Below, in pieces: positions 1 to 8,725 of a DNA stretch of 40,784 nucleotides. The notes beneath the pieces are model-generated. The model ran no database searches. It saw only the letters and a program-made list of their open reading frames with translations, and was not told where the DNA came from. Numbering within the stretch: position 1 is the stretch's first letter; each line of letters opens with the position of its first letter. The translations under genes were made by a program, and so were the position numbers. The stretch comes from Opitutales bacterium (GTDB taxonomy: Bacteria > Verrucomicrobiota > Verrucomicrobiia > Opitutales > JAJFLR01): the NCBI GenBank assembly GCA_021772565.1, contig JAJFLR010000082.1, positions 1-40,784 of the forward strand, in the 5' to 3' direction.

Positions 1-90
1 AGAGAAAAAAGTAGCTTTACCGAAAGCGATCACCAATAAATATTAACAAATAAAATGAATAAAAGCGATAGCATCACCTTTGCCCCGTAC

Positions 91-137
91 TAGGGAATTA
101 TAGTTGTCGTCAAATAGGGAAGAATAATTGTCGTTGA
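91..137 (+). repeat. Two-copy tandem repeat of about 24 bases
   Basis: Bases 91-113 (TAGGGAATTATAGTTGTCGT then CAA) and 115-137 (TAGGGAAGAATAATTGTCGT then TGA) are near-identical tandem units. No function is apparent. Confidence 0.6.
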
Positions 138-190
138 CCAGCTATAATAAACTCAATGATAATAACGTTATTAAATATTGAGATCTAGAT

Positions 191-230
191 AGATTGCCAC
201 AACCAGCCTCAGCAGGTCTCGCAATGACAA
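191..230 (-). repeat. Dispersed CATTGCGA...GCAATC repeat, minus orientation
   Basis: Read on the minus strand the copy starts TTGTCATTGCGAGACC and ends GTGGCAATCT, with a variable middle that can partly pair. The same conserved ends occur near 26.4, 26.5, 27.5 and 28.8 kb. This is a REP-like dispersed palindrome; no mobile-element gene accompanies it. Confidence 0.7.
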
Positions 231-427
231 AACTAAATTTCTAGCCCAGACTGTTAATAATATTTTGTAATGATCATTTAACACTTCAACTCTCAAGCTA
301 TCCAACTTGCATATACAGAAAAGTCGATAAACAAGCGCAGTTGGTTAGTTCTTAGGTAGGTCGTGCTGGTGTGATTAGCAAACAGTTCCAAAACAAAATA
401 TGAAAGAATAATAATTGATTTTTCTTA

Positions 428-2380
428 TCATACAGTCACCTTATGAATAAAATTATCAAGCGCGTAATTTACACCTGCCAACGGCGGATTTGGCAGTCCC
501 AACCTTGCTTGTAATGCATCACGTATTAGTACGTATTCTGCTCTGTTCGCCAAATACAACAGAAGTGCTACGCGAAGTGGGTCTGCTGCAATCATTCTGT
601 CTACGGTCGTTCCTTTTGCAAAAAACTCTATGCTGGTTGATAAGAATTCTGTCGCATTGTTGCCACTGTTACTCTGTGTGTAGTAGCTCACATCGTTACT
701 GTTGCCCCACGACAACATACTGTCCTCAATCTCGCGTTTTGCAGCTGTTCGAATAGCCTCGGTGAACCCAAGACTCTTTTTAATTCCCAGTTTGGTCAAA
801 TGAGTTTTCATGCCAATTCCATCCATGTCTCTGACATTATAATCTATAGGGGTCGTGTCATAACCTTCGGCGCTTGATTCGCTGCCGCCTAACCTCTTGT
901 AACCTACTCCCTTCATTCGTGGTGCTCCAGTTCCATCATCCACCGCTCTTGCTCTTAAAAAATTGTGCAGTGTTGCGAAATCGGCCGGATCCAGATTATT
1001 CTCCAAGTGGTGTCCCATTTCGTGCAACAAAATCCCTTCCGTTGCGCCTGTACCATGTGTAATTGTAGAGTCATAATCCATATAGGAAACAGGATCGATT
1101 TTTGATACAGATTCTGTTGCTATTTGAGGAACCGGTGTAGTAACAATATTATCAAACTGTTGTGCTGCGCGAAGCAACATTCCAGTAGGGTTTTGTACTC
1201 CCCCGATAACACCCGCCGCTGCAGGATTACCAGTGCGACTTATTTCTCCAGCAAGCATTCCCTGGATAAATGGATCGGCTCTTATTACGGCTTCGAGATC
1301 AGCATTAACGGCCTGATCTCCAGCAAAAGCACCAGGCGCAGCCACTTGCCCAGTAACGAGGTGACGAGCATAATTTTTAGTGTTTTCTTCATCCGTATCG
1401 GCTACTACGAACCAAGGTTCTGTTGTGGCAGCTACCCAACCATTTGGATAACCAAGTTGAGTAAGGATATCATTATAAGTTGGTGCGGCAGTAACTTTGA
1501 ATGCGTTAGTACGTGCGCGAGACCAAAGCACATCGGCTAAATCAGGTGCGCCTACTGAGACTTTGTTTTCGTTGATCCATCCATCGGCGCTAGGGGCGGC
1601 GGTATGTCCCCAAACATGGTTTACCCCGTGCCATTCAGCCTCATTATTGTTTACGATGGTTAAGTTTTCGTCCATTTGAAAAGTTGCAATACTGTTCCAA
1701 CCAATATCCCTTACATTTCCATCTGCCAATGCAGTATGCGTCCCTAACGTTCTTGCTAGTTGAAACACCGGATTCGAATCCGGCTGTGGCCTACTATCCA
1801 ACTTACTACTGGTATCAACTTTCGATTGCAATGCCTTCGCGCCCATCACATCAGCTTCCCTCTCCAGATCAACATTATCATTTACATTCACATGACTCCT
1901 CATCTGCATAGTTGGCTTTACGCGACCTTGTTTCTGTTGCACCACATGCCACACTTCATGAGGCAAATGTTTTTCCTGCCCGGGACTTAAGTGAATATCT
2001 GTTCCTTTTGCAAAAGCATGGGCCTGCAACTGAGCAGGTTGAGCAGAATTGTAATGCACCTTCACATCATCCATAGAATAGCCAGAAAGGGCTTCTGTGC
2101 CAGATTTTAGGTTAACAGGCAATCCGGTTTTATTTTCGTTATTTAGTTCCATTTGACTCCCTTCTTTAAGAAGCTTGCCGACAGCCTGATTTCCGATCGT
2201 GCTTTGGAGTTGCAAGACGTCATTTGGTTTCAACGACTTGGGATCAAGTCTAACGCGTTGGATGAGAGTGCTTGGGTGATGTTGCTGCTGGGCTACATCT
2301 AAGTTACAGGCAGTAGGCTTTGACGCTCTTTGTTCTGAGCTGGATTTATCACAGCTGTACATTTGTGATTGCGAGGACAT
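428..2380 (-). CDS. DUF4157-domain protein with two HExxH motifs (eCIS-type effector-like metallopeptidase)
   Basis: The 650-residue protein starts with a low-complexity head that contains STIGNQAVGKLL (60-71), a short motif common in DUF4157 proteins. The DUF4157 core follows at about 90-180, with HEVWHVVQQKQGRV at 141-154 and LEREAD at 172-177. A separate C-terminal part carries LLHEMGHHLE (451-460), a second HExxH zinc-protease signature, and a downstream Glu-rich stretch (ATEFLSTSIEFF) that may supply the third zinc ligand. No signal peptide is visible. DUF4157 proteins are known as cargo or toxins of extracellular contractile injection systems, but no eCIS structural gene lies in this window, so the effector role is inferred. 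The start is supported by AAGAAG about 7 bases upstream on the minus strand. A perfect 16-bp palindrome lies about 65 bases upstream. Confidence 0.85.
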   Translation of the reverse strand: MSSQSQMYSCDKSSSEQRASKPTACNLDVAQQQHHPSTLIQRVRLDPKSLKPNDVLQLQSTIGNQAVGKLLKEGSQMELNNENKTGLPVNLKSGTEALSGYSMDDVKVHYNSAQPAQLQAHAFAKGTDIHLSPGQEKHLPHEVWHVVQQKQGRVKPTMQMRSHVNVNDNVDLEREADVMGAKALQSKVDTSSKLDSRPQPDSNPVFQLARTLGTHTALADGNVRDIGWNSIATFQMDENLTIVNNNEAEWHGVNHVWGHTAAPSADGWINENKVSVGAPDLADVLWSRARTNAFKVTAAPTYNDILTQLGYPNGWVAATTEPWFVVADTDEENTKNYARHLVTGQVAAPGAFAGDQAVNADLEAVIRADPFIQGMLAGEISRTGNPAAAGVIGGVQNPTGMLLRAAQQFDNIVTTPVPQIATESVSKIDPVSYMDYDSTITHGTGATEGILLHEMGHHLENNLDPADFATLHNFLRARAVDDGTGAPRMKGVGYKRLGGSESSAEGYDTTPIDYNVRDMDGIGMKTHLTKLGIKKSLGFTEAIRTAAKREIEDSMLSWGNSNDVSYYTQSNSGNNATEFLSTSIEFFAKGTTVDRMIAADPLRVALLLYLANRAEYVLIRDALQARLGLPNPPLAGVNYALDNFIHKVTV

Positions 2381-2444
2381 AATTAACTTCTTTCGCTAGT
2401 CAGCCGTTTTTACTGACAACGAAGCCATAAAACATTATTAATAC

Positions 2445-2460
2445 ATGGAAAATTTTCCAT
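2445..2460. promoter_or_regulatory. Perfect 16-bp palindrome upstream of the DUF4157 gene
   Basis: ATGGAAAATTTTCCAT is its own reverse complement and lies 65 bases upstream of the DUF4157 start codon. Its size and position fit an operator for a dimeric regulator, but AT-rich palindromes can arise by chance and no regulator gene is adjacent. Confidence 0.35.
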
Positions 2461-2636
2461 TGTATCGATCCATATTAGTGGAGAAAGTGGATGTCAAATT
2501 AGAAAGTAAAAAATAATTTGGCTGCTTACATAGAATCCAATTTTAATGTGTGAAACGAGTAAAAATTGCCGCAAATTTCAACTGGATCCGATTAAGAAGT
2601 TGGTGGCGCAAGTAAAATAGGCGCGATGAGAAAGGG

Positions 2637-2876
2637 ATGAGGGATAAAATCTGTGTTCAATCTGTTACTAATAGAACTCCAAAAACTACCGATATTAATA
2701 CTCACGTTACGCAAAATGAAATTGCTGGTTTAACAAGATTTCTTGATCTTATTTTTAGGAAAGATTTAGGAACGCAGGAAAAGGGTAATGGATCAGTGGT
2801 GAATGATGAGGATAAATTCTATGCTCAATTCCTGTTTCATCTACGGCTAAACAAGTTTCCCTACTGTGGGTTCTGA
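2637..2876 (+). CDS. Possible small hypothetical protein
   Basis: A 79-residue reading frame follows GAGAAAGGG, which can serve as a ribosome binding site, but the spacing to the ATG is very short. The product is polar and mixed, with the segment LTRFLDLIFRKDLG in the middle, no signal peptide, and no family I recognise. It lies between two minus-strand genes. It could be a remnant or a chance frame. Confidence 0.25.
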   Translation: MRDKICVQSVTNRTPKTTDINTHVTQNEIAGLTRFLDLIFRKDLGTQEKGNGSVVNDEDKFYAQFLFHLRLNKFPYCGF

Positions 2877-2950
2877 AACTTCTGATTTTGTTAAAAATTG
2901 ATTGTTATTTTAAGAATAAATCATTTTCGCATATTTATCTCTAGCTACAT

Positions 2951-2986
2951 AAAAAAGAAGGCATAATGCATTCACATTACGCCTTC
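2951..2986 (-). terminator. Rho-independent terminator for the PEP-CTERM gene at 3.0-3.8 kb
   Basis: On the minus strand the sequence reads GAAGGCGTAATG, a 6-base loop, CATTATGCCTTC, then TTTTTT. The 12-bp stem has one G-T pair, and the T-tract directly follows. It lies 45 bases past the stop codon of the minus-strand gene. This is the clearest intrinsic terminator in the window. Confidence 0.85.
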
Positions 2987-3030
2987 TATATATAGTTATT
3001 TCGTTTATCTAAATTTACTGATAATAAAAA

Positions 3031-3822
3031 TTATTTGCGTAAATTTTTCCTGGTTTTTAATTTAACTGCTAATAATATAAAAGCTGAAAACATTAAAGCG
3101 TAATGTCCAGGCTCAGGTACCACAGTTACATTTAGAATGCGTGTAGCTGATACAGGAGTTGAGGTACTATCTACGATACCACTAAACTTAATTCCAAGTT
3201 GATAGTCACCTGCAGCTGTAAAGGCTATATCTCTGTGTGAATGCGCGTGATCAAATGTCCATTCATCATTAGCATCAGCTTCATTGACTCCATCAGAAGA
3301 GTTAAATAATGTTGTTGTTACTGCTCCCAGAGATGTTTGAAAAAACGAAAAATTTCCAGGTCCACTGAAAGAGACAAGTTCCCACGTAAGATCTGTAGAA
3401 ATATTATTATTAGTATTACCAGATTGAACAGGTTCATTTCTAATACCAAAATTTGGAGATGAAGTGCTATCATGATACCAAATATTATCGCCAGAATTAA
3501 CTCCTAATAGACCATCCCAGCTAGCATCTGCCGGACGAGATACTTGTGCCGTTATTGGAATAATTAACTTAAAATCATTATCGACCGTATAGAATGTGTC
3601 AGTAGCCAACGTAGAACCATTAACCACACCACCTGCGCTTACTCGAAACTGCAAATCAACAGTTTCAGATGACGGCGTGTTATCAGTAAATATTGCACTG
3701 AGTACACCATGTCCAGAAGTATATTCATCGAGCGCGATCGCGTTAAATGAACCAACATTTGTAATAATAAAACCTGCTAAAGCAGATGCTACTATTTTCT
3801 TAATATTTTTAACTTTTTTCAT
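3031..3822 (-). CDS. PEP-CTERM protein with a choice-of-anchor M-like domain
   Basis: The 263-residue exported protein has a basic n-region (MKKVKNIKK), a hydrophobic core and an Ala-rich signal peptide end near residues 28-31. The C terminus is a PEP-CTERM sorting signal: VPEPGHYALM, a hydrophobic helix, then the basic tail KLKTRKNLRK. This tail is recognised by an exosortase in organisms that have one. The body (GHGVLSAIF near the start, later HAHSHRDIAFTAAGDYQLGI) resembles the surface-anchored domain associated with choice-of-anchor M proteins. No exosortase is in the window. The product is probably a surface or matrix protein of unknown ligand. It is a single-gene unit with a strong terminator downstream and a conserved motif upstream at 3909-3924. 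Confidence 0.85.
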   Translation of the reverse strand: MKKVKNIKKIVASALAGFIITNVGSFNAIALDEYTSGHGVLSAIFTDNTPSSETVDLQFRVSAGGVVNGSTLATDTFYTVDNDFKLIIPITAQVSRPADASWDGLLGVNSGDNIWYHDSTSSPNFGIRNEPVQSGNTNNNISTDLTWELVSFSGPGNFSFFQTSLGAVTTTLFNSSDGVNEADANDEWTFDHAHSHRDIAFTAAGDYQLGIKFSGIVDSTSTPVSATRILNVTVVPEPGHYALMFSAFILLAVKLKTRKNLRK

Positions 3823-3908
3823 ATTTGAATTATATAATTTTATGTTTAACTAATTTAATTACACCAATAAAAAAAATATTTAGTGGTTCCTATGTCAAAT
3901 ATTGCTAA

Positions 3909-3924
3909 TGCGGCTTTTTGTCGC
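3909..3924 (-). promoter_or_regulatory. Candidate operator TGCGGC(T5)GTCGC upstream of the PEP-CTERM gene
   Basis: The plus-strand sequence TGCGGCTTTTTGTCGC lies 87 bases upstream of the start of the minus-strand PEP-CTERM gene. A closely matching 16-mer lies 63 bases upstream of the next minus-strand gene (6663-6678). The outer GC-rich blocks are identical and only the central A/T bases differ, as expected for a protein-binding site in very AT-rich DNA. Confidence 0.4.
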
Positions 3925-4056
3925 GGTAAATTGCATATTTATATAACCATTCCAAATTAGAGAATAACTCTGATTAATAATACTATTTCGTGTTATTAAA
4001 TTCTTGCTTAATAACCTGTATATCGAAGAAGGAGATTGTAGAAATTAGGTAGTAAT

Positions 4057-6600
4057 TCACTTAATGGGTGATTCTTTTCCCGGATATAAAGACCAGTCGG
4101 ACTCTACGTCAGTTACTATTGAGCGGGGCATACTCTGATTAACAATTTTCGTAAATCTTTTTAGATCATTATGTTTAATTTTGTTAGCATAGTCCCATTG
4201 AGCCAAATTAAATCCGATATGACTTAACTGATATTGATAATTTTCATTTGAGGCTAATTTATAATTTTCTAACTGTGCTTCCAGAAATTTGATCCAGCGA
4301 GATCCGATGAAATATTTTAAATTTAGATCTCCAACTAACCTTTCATAACCGCCATTTAATTCCATCCACATATTTCCTAATTTGTTAATAGGTAGATTAT
4401 CATCTGATGATTGAAACTCGCCGAAGTACAACATTCCCATCCCTTCGTGATGGCGTATTATAGGATCACGTATATCAGTATTAACTCTAATTTCCAGGCA
4501 GCGTTTTTTAACTGTATCCCAATTTAATTCAGAATCTTTAAACACGACTAATCCGATTTGAGGTGTGTTTTGATAATATCCATTTATAAATATATAAACA
4601 TTTGGGAAAACCTGCTTTAATGTATGGGCGATGACATCAAATTGCACTTTTGAGAGTTGATACATTGCCAGCCATTGACAGAACACACCGTTTGGTTTTA
4701 GGGCATTCTTTATAGACTTAAAATGTTCGAGACTGTAAAGCCTTCCCACACCCGAACCCCATGGAAGAAATAAGTCAGCCTCAATCACATCAAATTCATT
4801 GTTAGCGGAAGCAAAATATGTCCGACCATCTTCTGCAATAATTTGTGCACGTGAATTATTGGCTATGTCATAATTGTATTCACCATAATATTTTTTAGCT
4901 GCATCTATGACTATTGAGGCAATATCAACTGAAACTACAGATTCAATATTTTCATGTCTTAAGGCTGCTCCAGGCGTAATTCCTGTAGCGTGTCCAATAA
5001 ATCCAACTTTTTTTGGATCAGGGTGAAGGATGATCGGTATGTGTGCCTGACGTTCTTGACTATACCTTACGCTTGTGCTGCCTAGCATATATTGATTGGA
5101 CATAAGTAAACCTACGCCATCATCTTTTTGTCTGACGATTGCTAAGCTTCCCTCACGACCATACTTTTCCTCAATCACTTCTAACGGAATTCCAGGGCTG
5201 ACATGAGGTAATTTTTTGTTAATTTTTTCAACAAATATCGCAATAAAAACTATAAAAGCCACAGTTACGTACTGTGATTTTTTATACTGTGAAAGTCCTT
5301 TTAATAAGAAAAATGGTAGCGCTAGTACCGCATAGCATAATGCAATGATTCCTACTCCATAGTGTATACCTGTGGAAGGTAATATAAAGCGATAGGCAAC
5401 TTCGGCACCCACGAGACCACCGAGTCCATTTACCGCTAACAACCATCCTAGTTTGCTGCCATGTCGGTCACCACCTTCTTTCCCTAACCAGGAAACAGTC
5501 ATTGGAAATATTAATCCGGATATGAAGAGTGCAGGGCCTAAAGTGATAAATACGACAATAACAAATTTGATGACAAAATGTAGAACTGAAATATTATCTC
5601 TAGCAGGATTCCACATTGAAACTACAAGCATGAATATTAAGGGCGCTATGGCTATAGTTAAGCCAGCTAGATAAAATATGTGTGGAAATATTTTTTCAAT
5701 ATTGCCAAAATATTTTGTTAGTATAGGTAAACAAAGTGCCGATATTGCTAAGAGGAAAATAACAGTAATGAGCACCGCTGTTGGGCCATAGATGGACATC
5801 GTAGCTACCAGCATGTACATTTGGAGTGAAATAACTTCCAATGCCAGTATCCCAGCTCCTGATATAAAGGAAATTGCTAACGCTATATAAAATATTTTAT
5901 AATCAATTTGAGATGGTTCAGGATCAGCATCTTTATTCTCGATATTTTCAGGATTCCACGCTCGATCAATTTGAAAAAAGCTAACTGCAATAATTAAGTT
6001 TATACCCATTATAAAAATCATAGCACCACTAGCACCAAACCAATGTAGGAGAAAACCGGATACTAAAATTAAACCTAAGACACCACCCAATGTATTTATT
6101 GCATAAAGCCATATTCCGTGCCTTGAAAGTTCTAGAGAGCCGTGTAGTAATGCACTGGCCATAACAGGTAGTCCGATGCCCATTAAAAAAGCCGGAGGAA
6201 CTATAGCGGCAAACGAGATAATTAATTTGCAAGTGCCACTTTGCCACCCATTAAAAGCATCAGTGCCTAATACAGGCCAAATCCAATCGGATAATTCGGG
6301 TAAGAAAAATATAGGTAAGCAAAAAATTACAATTGCCAATTCCAGTATTCCTAGAAGTTTCCATGGGCGCAGGTTCTTCTTGATAAGATAATTGGCAAAT
6401 GCTGACCCAAGACCCAAACCTAGAAAAAAACATCCAAATACTCTAGCACTTGATTCTGCACTACCACCCAAGATATCAATAAGGCGACGTGTCCACAGAA
6501 GCTGATGTCCCAACGCAGCACACCCACTTAACAGTGCGAGAAATAACGCAATATTATATATTCGATTATTCATTAATTTGTGGAAAATTTTATTATTCAA
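4057..6600 (-). CDS. Fused polytopic membrane protein / spermidine-synthase-like methyltransferase-fold protein
   Basis: The 847-residue protein has two halves. Residues 15-460 hold about a dozen hydrophobic segments in MFS-like arrangement, with a polar linker near 212-235. Residues 470-720 form a spermidine-synthase-like Rossmann domain: VGFIGHATGITPG (532-544) is the nucleotide-binding loop and VVSVDI (555-560) carries the acidic residue of motif II. The ADLFLPWGSGVG segment lies near the position of the catalytic loop. Such fusions are widespread in bacteria, but their substrate is mostly unknown, so polyamine synthesis cannot be assumed. The first Met (MNNKIFHKLMNNR) and Met10 are both possible starts. 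It diverges from the TPR gene at 6864 and shares an upstream motif with the PEP-CTERM gene. Confidence 0.85.
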   Translation of the reverse strand: MNNKIFHKLMNNRIYNIALFLALLSGCAALGHQLLWTRRLIDILGGSAESSARVFGCFFLGLGLGSAFANYLIKKNLRPWKLLGILELAIVIFCLPIFFLPELSDWIWPVLGTDAFNGWQSGTCKLIISFAAIVPPAFLMGIGLPVMASALLHGSLELSRHGIWLYAINTLGGVLGLILVSGFLLHWFGASGAMIFIMGINLIIAVSFFQIDRAWNPENIENKDADPEPSQIDYKIFYIALAISFISGAGILALEVISLQMYMLVATMSIYGPTAVLITVIFLLAISALCLPILTKYFGNIEKIFPHIFYLAGLTIAIAPLIFMLVVSMWNPARDNISVLHFVIKFVIVVFITLGPALFISGLIFPMTVSWLGKEGGDRHGSKLGWLLAVNGLGGLVGAEVAYRFILPSTGIHYGVGIIALCYAVLALPFFLLKGLSQYKKSQYVTVAFIVFIAIFVEKINKKLPHVSPGIPLEVIEEKYGREGSLAIVRQKDDGVGLLMSNQYMLGSTSVRYSQERQAHIPIILHPDPKKVGFIGHATGITPGAALRHENIESVVSVDIASIVIDAAKKYYGEYNYDIANNSRAQIIAEDGRTYFASANNEFDVIEADLFLPWGSGVGRLYSLEHFKSIKNALKPNGVFCQWLAMYQLSKVQFDVIAHTLKQVFPNVYIFINGYYQNTPQIGLVVFKDSELNWDTVKKRCLEIRVNTDIRDPIIRHHEGMGMLYFGEFQSSDDNLPINKLGNMWMELNGGYERLVGDLNLKYFIGSRWIKFLEAQLENYKLASNENYQYQLSHIGFNLAQWDYANKIKHNDLKRFTKIVNQSMPRSIVTDVESDWSLYPGKESPIK

Positions 6601-6662
6601 AATGATTTGAAAGAAAATAAAATCAGAATTGTATAAGTATTAAACAATTATATTTTGTTAAC

Positions 6663-6678
6663 TGCGGCAAATTGTCGC
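6663..6678 (-). promoter_or_regulatory. Candidate operator TGCGGCAAATTGTCGC upstream of the fused membrane/synthase gene
   Basis: GCGGCAA-A-TTGTCGC is a near-perfect palindrome with one mismatch. It lies 63 bases before the start of the minus-strand gene and 186 bases before the divergent TPR gene. It matches the 3909-3924 site at the two GC-rich ends. Confidence 0.45.
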
Positions 6679-6863
6679 TTTTCAAAGTAATAAGTTGTAT
6701 TCAATAATATCAATACTGTATTAGCGAAACCGTTCATGTGATCTTACGTAGATAATTTAAAGGATAGAATAATTCTAAATTTTTAATGTTAATAATTAAG
6801 AGCATAAATACCTGTCTATTGAAAAGATAATTTTCAATGTTTTAACCTAAAAAAATCTAGTGA

Positions 6864-8492
6864 ATGTTCAATTACTCAATAGAAGAAATTAAAAATAAAA
6901 AAATAATTACGTTAGTAAAATTATCTACTTTATTTTGTTTATCCTCTCTTTTTGCAGGCCATGTCCATATTTCCGATGACGGTCAATTACTCAATCCTGA
7001 TCATCATAAAAAGGAAATTAAATCATTTGAAGTGGATATGGGTCGTTTGAAAGCAATTTTAAAACTAGGTAATTTTGGCAAAGCGATAAGTACATATATT
7101 GAGAACAATGCTGGACTAGAGGGTCTGTCGTTATTAACTAAAAAAGGAAAAGATGATTATTATAATAGTCTGGTAGAAGAATTTATAAATAAAGTTGACA
7201 GTGGTGATGAAAGTGTCGAGATGCTCACCAAGTACGGGTATCAGCTCTTACTAGTCAATAAACTTGAGAGTTCAAAAAAATATTATTCTCGTGCCTTGGA
7301 GATTAAAAAAGACAATATTGGAGCGTTATTTGGTCTAACGCTGATTGCTTATACGCAAAAGGATTGGAGGGCTTACATGTCCTACAAAAATAAATTGTTA
7401 GGATTATCAGATAAATTAGTAAGTCAAAATTTTCTGCTTTTGGCAAAAATATCCTTTGATTCTGCAAACTACACTGAAGTTATAGAATATTATAATTTGG
7501 CTTCTGAAAATAAAGTGAAGTCTGTTTTGTTAGATTTGATTGCGGCTAGAAGTTATTTTATGCTAGGTAACCTAAGTGAGTCTGAAAAGCTATCTAACGA
7601 AATATTAATAACTGATTCGAATAATCCCGATGCACTTGAGCAACTTATAATGATTCATAAATGGAATGGAGATTACTCTCTTGCATTAAATTTAATAAAC
7701 AAACTTATTAAAATTCAACCGAACAATATTGAATCACATCATTTACACTTTGAACTGTTAGCTCTATTAAAAAATTATGAAGCGGCAGAAAAATATCTCA
7801 ACGAACATTTACCAAATTTGAGTAATGTAAATAAAACTGACTTAAAAGCATGGATCTATCAACTAAAAGGTGATTACAAATCCGCAATAAATCTAATTAC
7901 TCCATACTTAAACCACTCAATTATTGCATATCGTTCGGCTAAATTAAATCTGGATCTAAATGAAGAAGATGCAGCTGTTGAAGTACTCACTAATAGGCAT
8001 TTTACTTTGGATCAATGGAGAGCAATAGTTATTTATGCAAAGAATAAAAAGCTACTCAATACTTCATTAAAATTGTTAGACTTGGCTATCAAACAATATC
8101 CTAACAATCCTTACTTATATAACTCATGGGCATGGAATGCAGTTGAAATCAGATTATCTGATATTGATCTTATTGTTGAGCGAGCAAAAAAAGCCTATGA
8201 TTTAATTCCAGAAAATCCTGCGATTATTGATACCTATACCGAAACATTATTGTCTGCAAAACGCAGTCGAGAAAGTAAAGATATTTTACTTAAACATAAA
8301 TCAATTGTAGAAAACAATCCACAATTACTTTTTAATTTAGCATACTCATACGAATTAGCAGGGCAGAGAAATAGTGCTTTAAAATATTATAGAAAATGTC
8401 GGGCAATTCTAGATAGTCGCAAAGAGTGGAGTATTAGAAATAGTAAAGATGAGCTTAAGAGCAAAATCAAAAAATTGAATGATAAAAATTAA
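6864..8492 (+). CDS. Exported tetratricopeptide-repeat protein
   Basis: The 542-residue protein begins with a polar head followed by a hydrophobic stretch (LVKLSTLFCLSSLFAG, about 17-32) that fits a signal peptide or N-terminal anchor. A later in-frame start would lose this segment, so the first ATG is kept. The rest is helical with repeated TPR-like pairs, for example YGYQLLLVNKLESSKKYYSRAL, SYELAGQRNSALKYYRKCR and NSWAWNAVEIRLSDIDLI. Lysine-rich and Asn-rich composition matches its neighbours. TPR arrays bind other proteins; the partner is unknown. It reads in the same direction as the TonB cluster 230 bases downstream and may act with it, but the gap suggests a separate transcript. Confidence 0.75.
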   Translation: MFNYSIEEIKNKKIITLVKLSTLFCLSSLFAGHVHISDDGQLLNPDHHKKEIKSFEVDMGRLKAILKLGNFGKAISTYIENNAGLEGLSLLTKKGKDDYYNSLVEEFINKVDSGDESVEMLTKYGYQLLLVNKLESSKKYYSRALEIKKDNIGALFGLTLIAYTQKDWRAYMSYKNKLLGLSDKLVSQNFLLLAKISFDSANYTEVIEYYNLASENKVKSVLLDLIAARSYFMLGNLSESEKLSNEILITDSNNPDALEQLIMIHKWNGDYSLALNLINKLIKIQPNNIESHHLHFELLALLKNYEAAEKYLNEHLPNLSNVNKTDLKAWIYQLKGDYKSAINLITPYLNHSIIAYRSAKLNLDLNEEDAAVEVLTNRHFTLDQWRAIVIYAKNKKLLNTSLKLLDLAIKQYPNNPYLYNSWAWNAVEIRLSDIDLIVERAKKAYDLIPENPAIIDTYTETLLSAKRSRESKDILLKHKSIVENNPQLLFNLAYSYELAGQRNSALKYYRKCRAILDSRKEWSIRNSKDELKSKIKKLNDKN

Positions 8493-8670
8493 TATCAGAA
8501 CAAAACATACTAATAGCAGGCATCATAATATGATTACCTCAATCATAGGTGCTCAATTGGTATAATTACAGTATTTGATAAAATGTATTCAAATCTTTAA
8601 GCCATATAAATTTTATACTATCATTCAATACAAGAAAGTCTGAAACTTATCACTGAATAGCTATAGGGAG

Positions 8671-8703
8671 TTGACATTTTTAATGAGCCGTTTTCAGTAG
8701 TAA
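8671..8703 (+). promoter_or_regulatory. Candidate promoter of the TonB cluster
   Basis: A perfect -35 hexamer TTGACA (8671-8676) is followed after 17 bases by TCAGTA (8694-8699), or a little later by TAGTAA, as a weak -10. It lies about 25-55 bases before the first gene of the six-gene Ton cluster. The -10 match is poor, so this is a candidate only. Confidence 0.35.
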
Positions 8704-8725
8704 AAAATTTTTTAATCATACAGTG

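Larger units (their letters stand above)
1..427. other. Gene-free leader region with repeats
   Basis: No convincing coding sequence lies here. The stretch is AT-rich and holds a two-copy 24-base tandem repeat and one copy of the CATTGCGA...GCAATC dispersed hairpin repeat, both listed separately. It lies downstream of the minus-strand DUF4157 gene, so it would contain that gene's 3' end signals. I see no clear hairpin with a T-tract. Confidence 0.6.

Noticed and set aside
1766-1785. CCGGATTCGAATCCGG, a palindrome like a tRNA T-arm
   Set aside because: It lies inside the DUF4157 coding sequence and no tRNA cloverleaf surrounds it.
4057-6600. Assignment as a polyamine-producing spermidine synthase (speE)
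   Set aside because: The fused membrane form is a separate, mostly uncharacterised group, and no speD or other polyamine gene is nearby, so a specific function is not supported.
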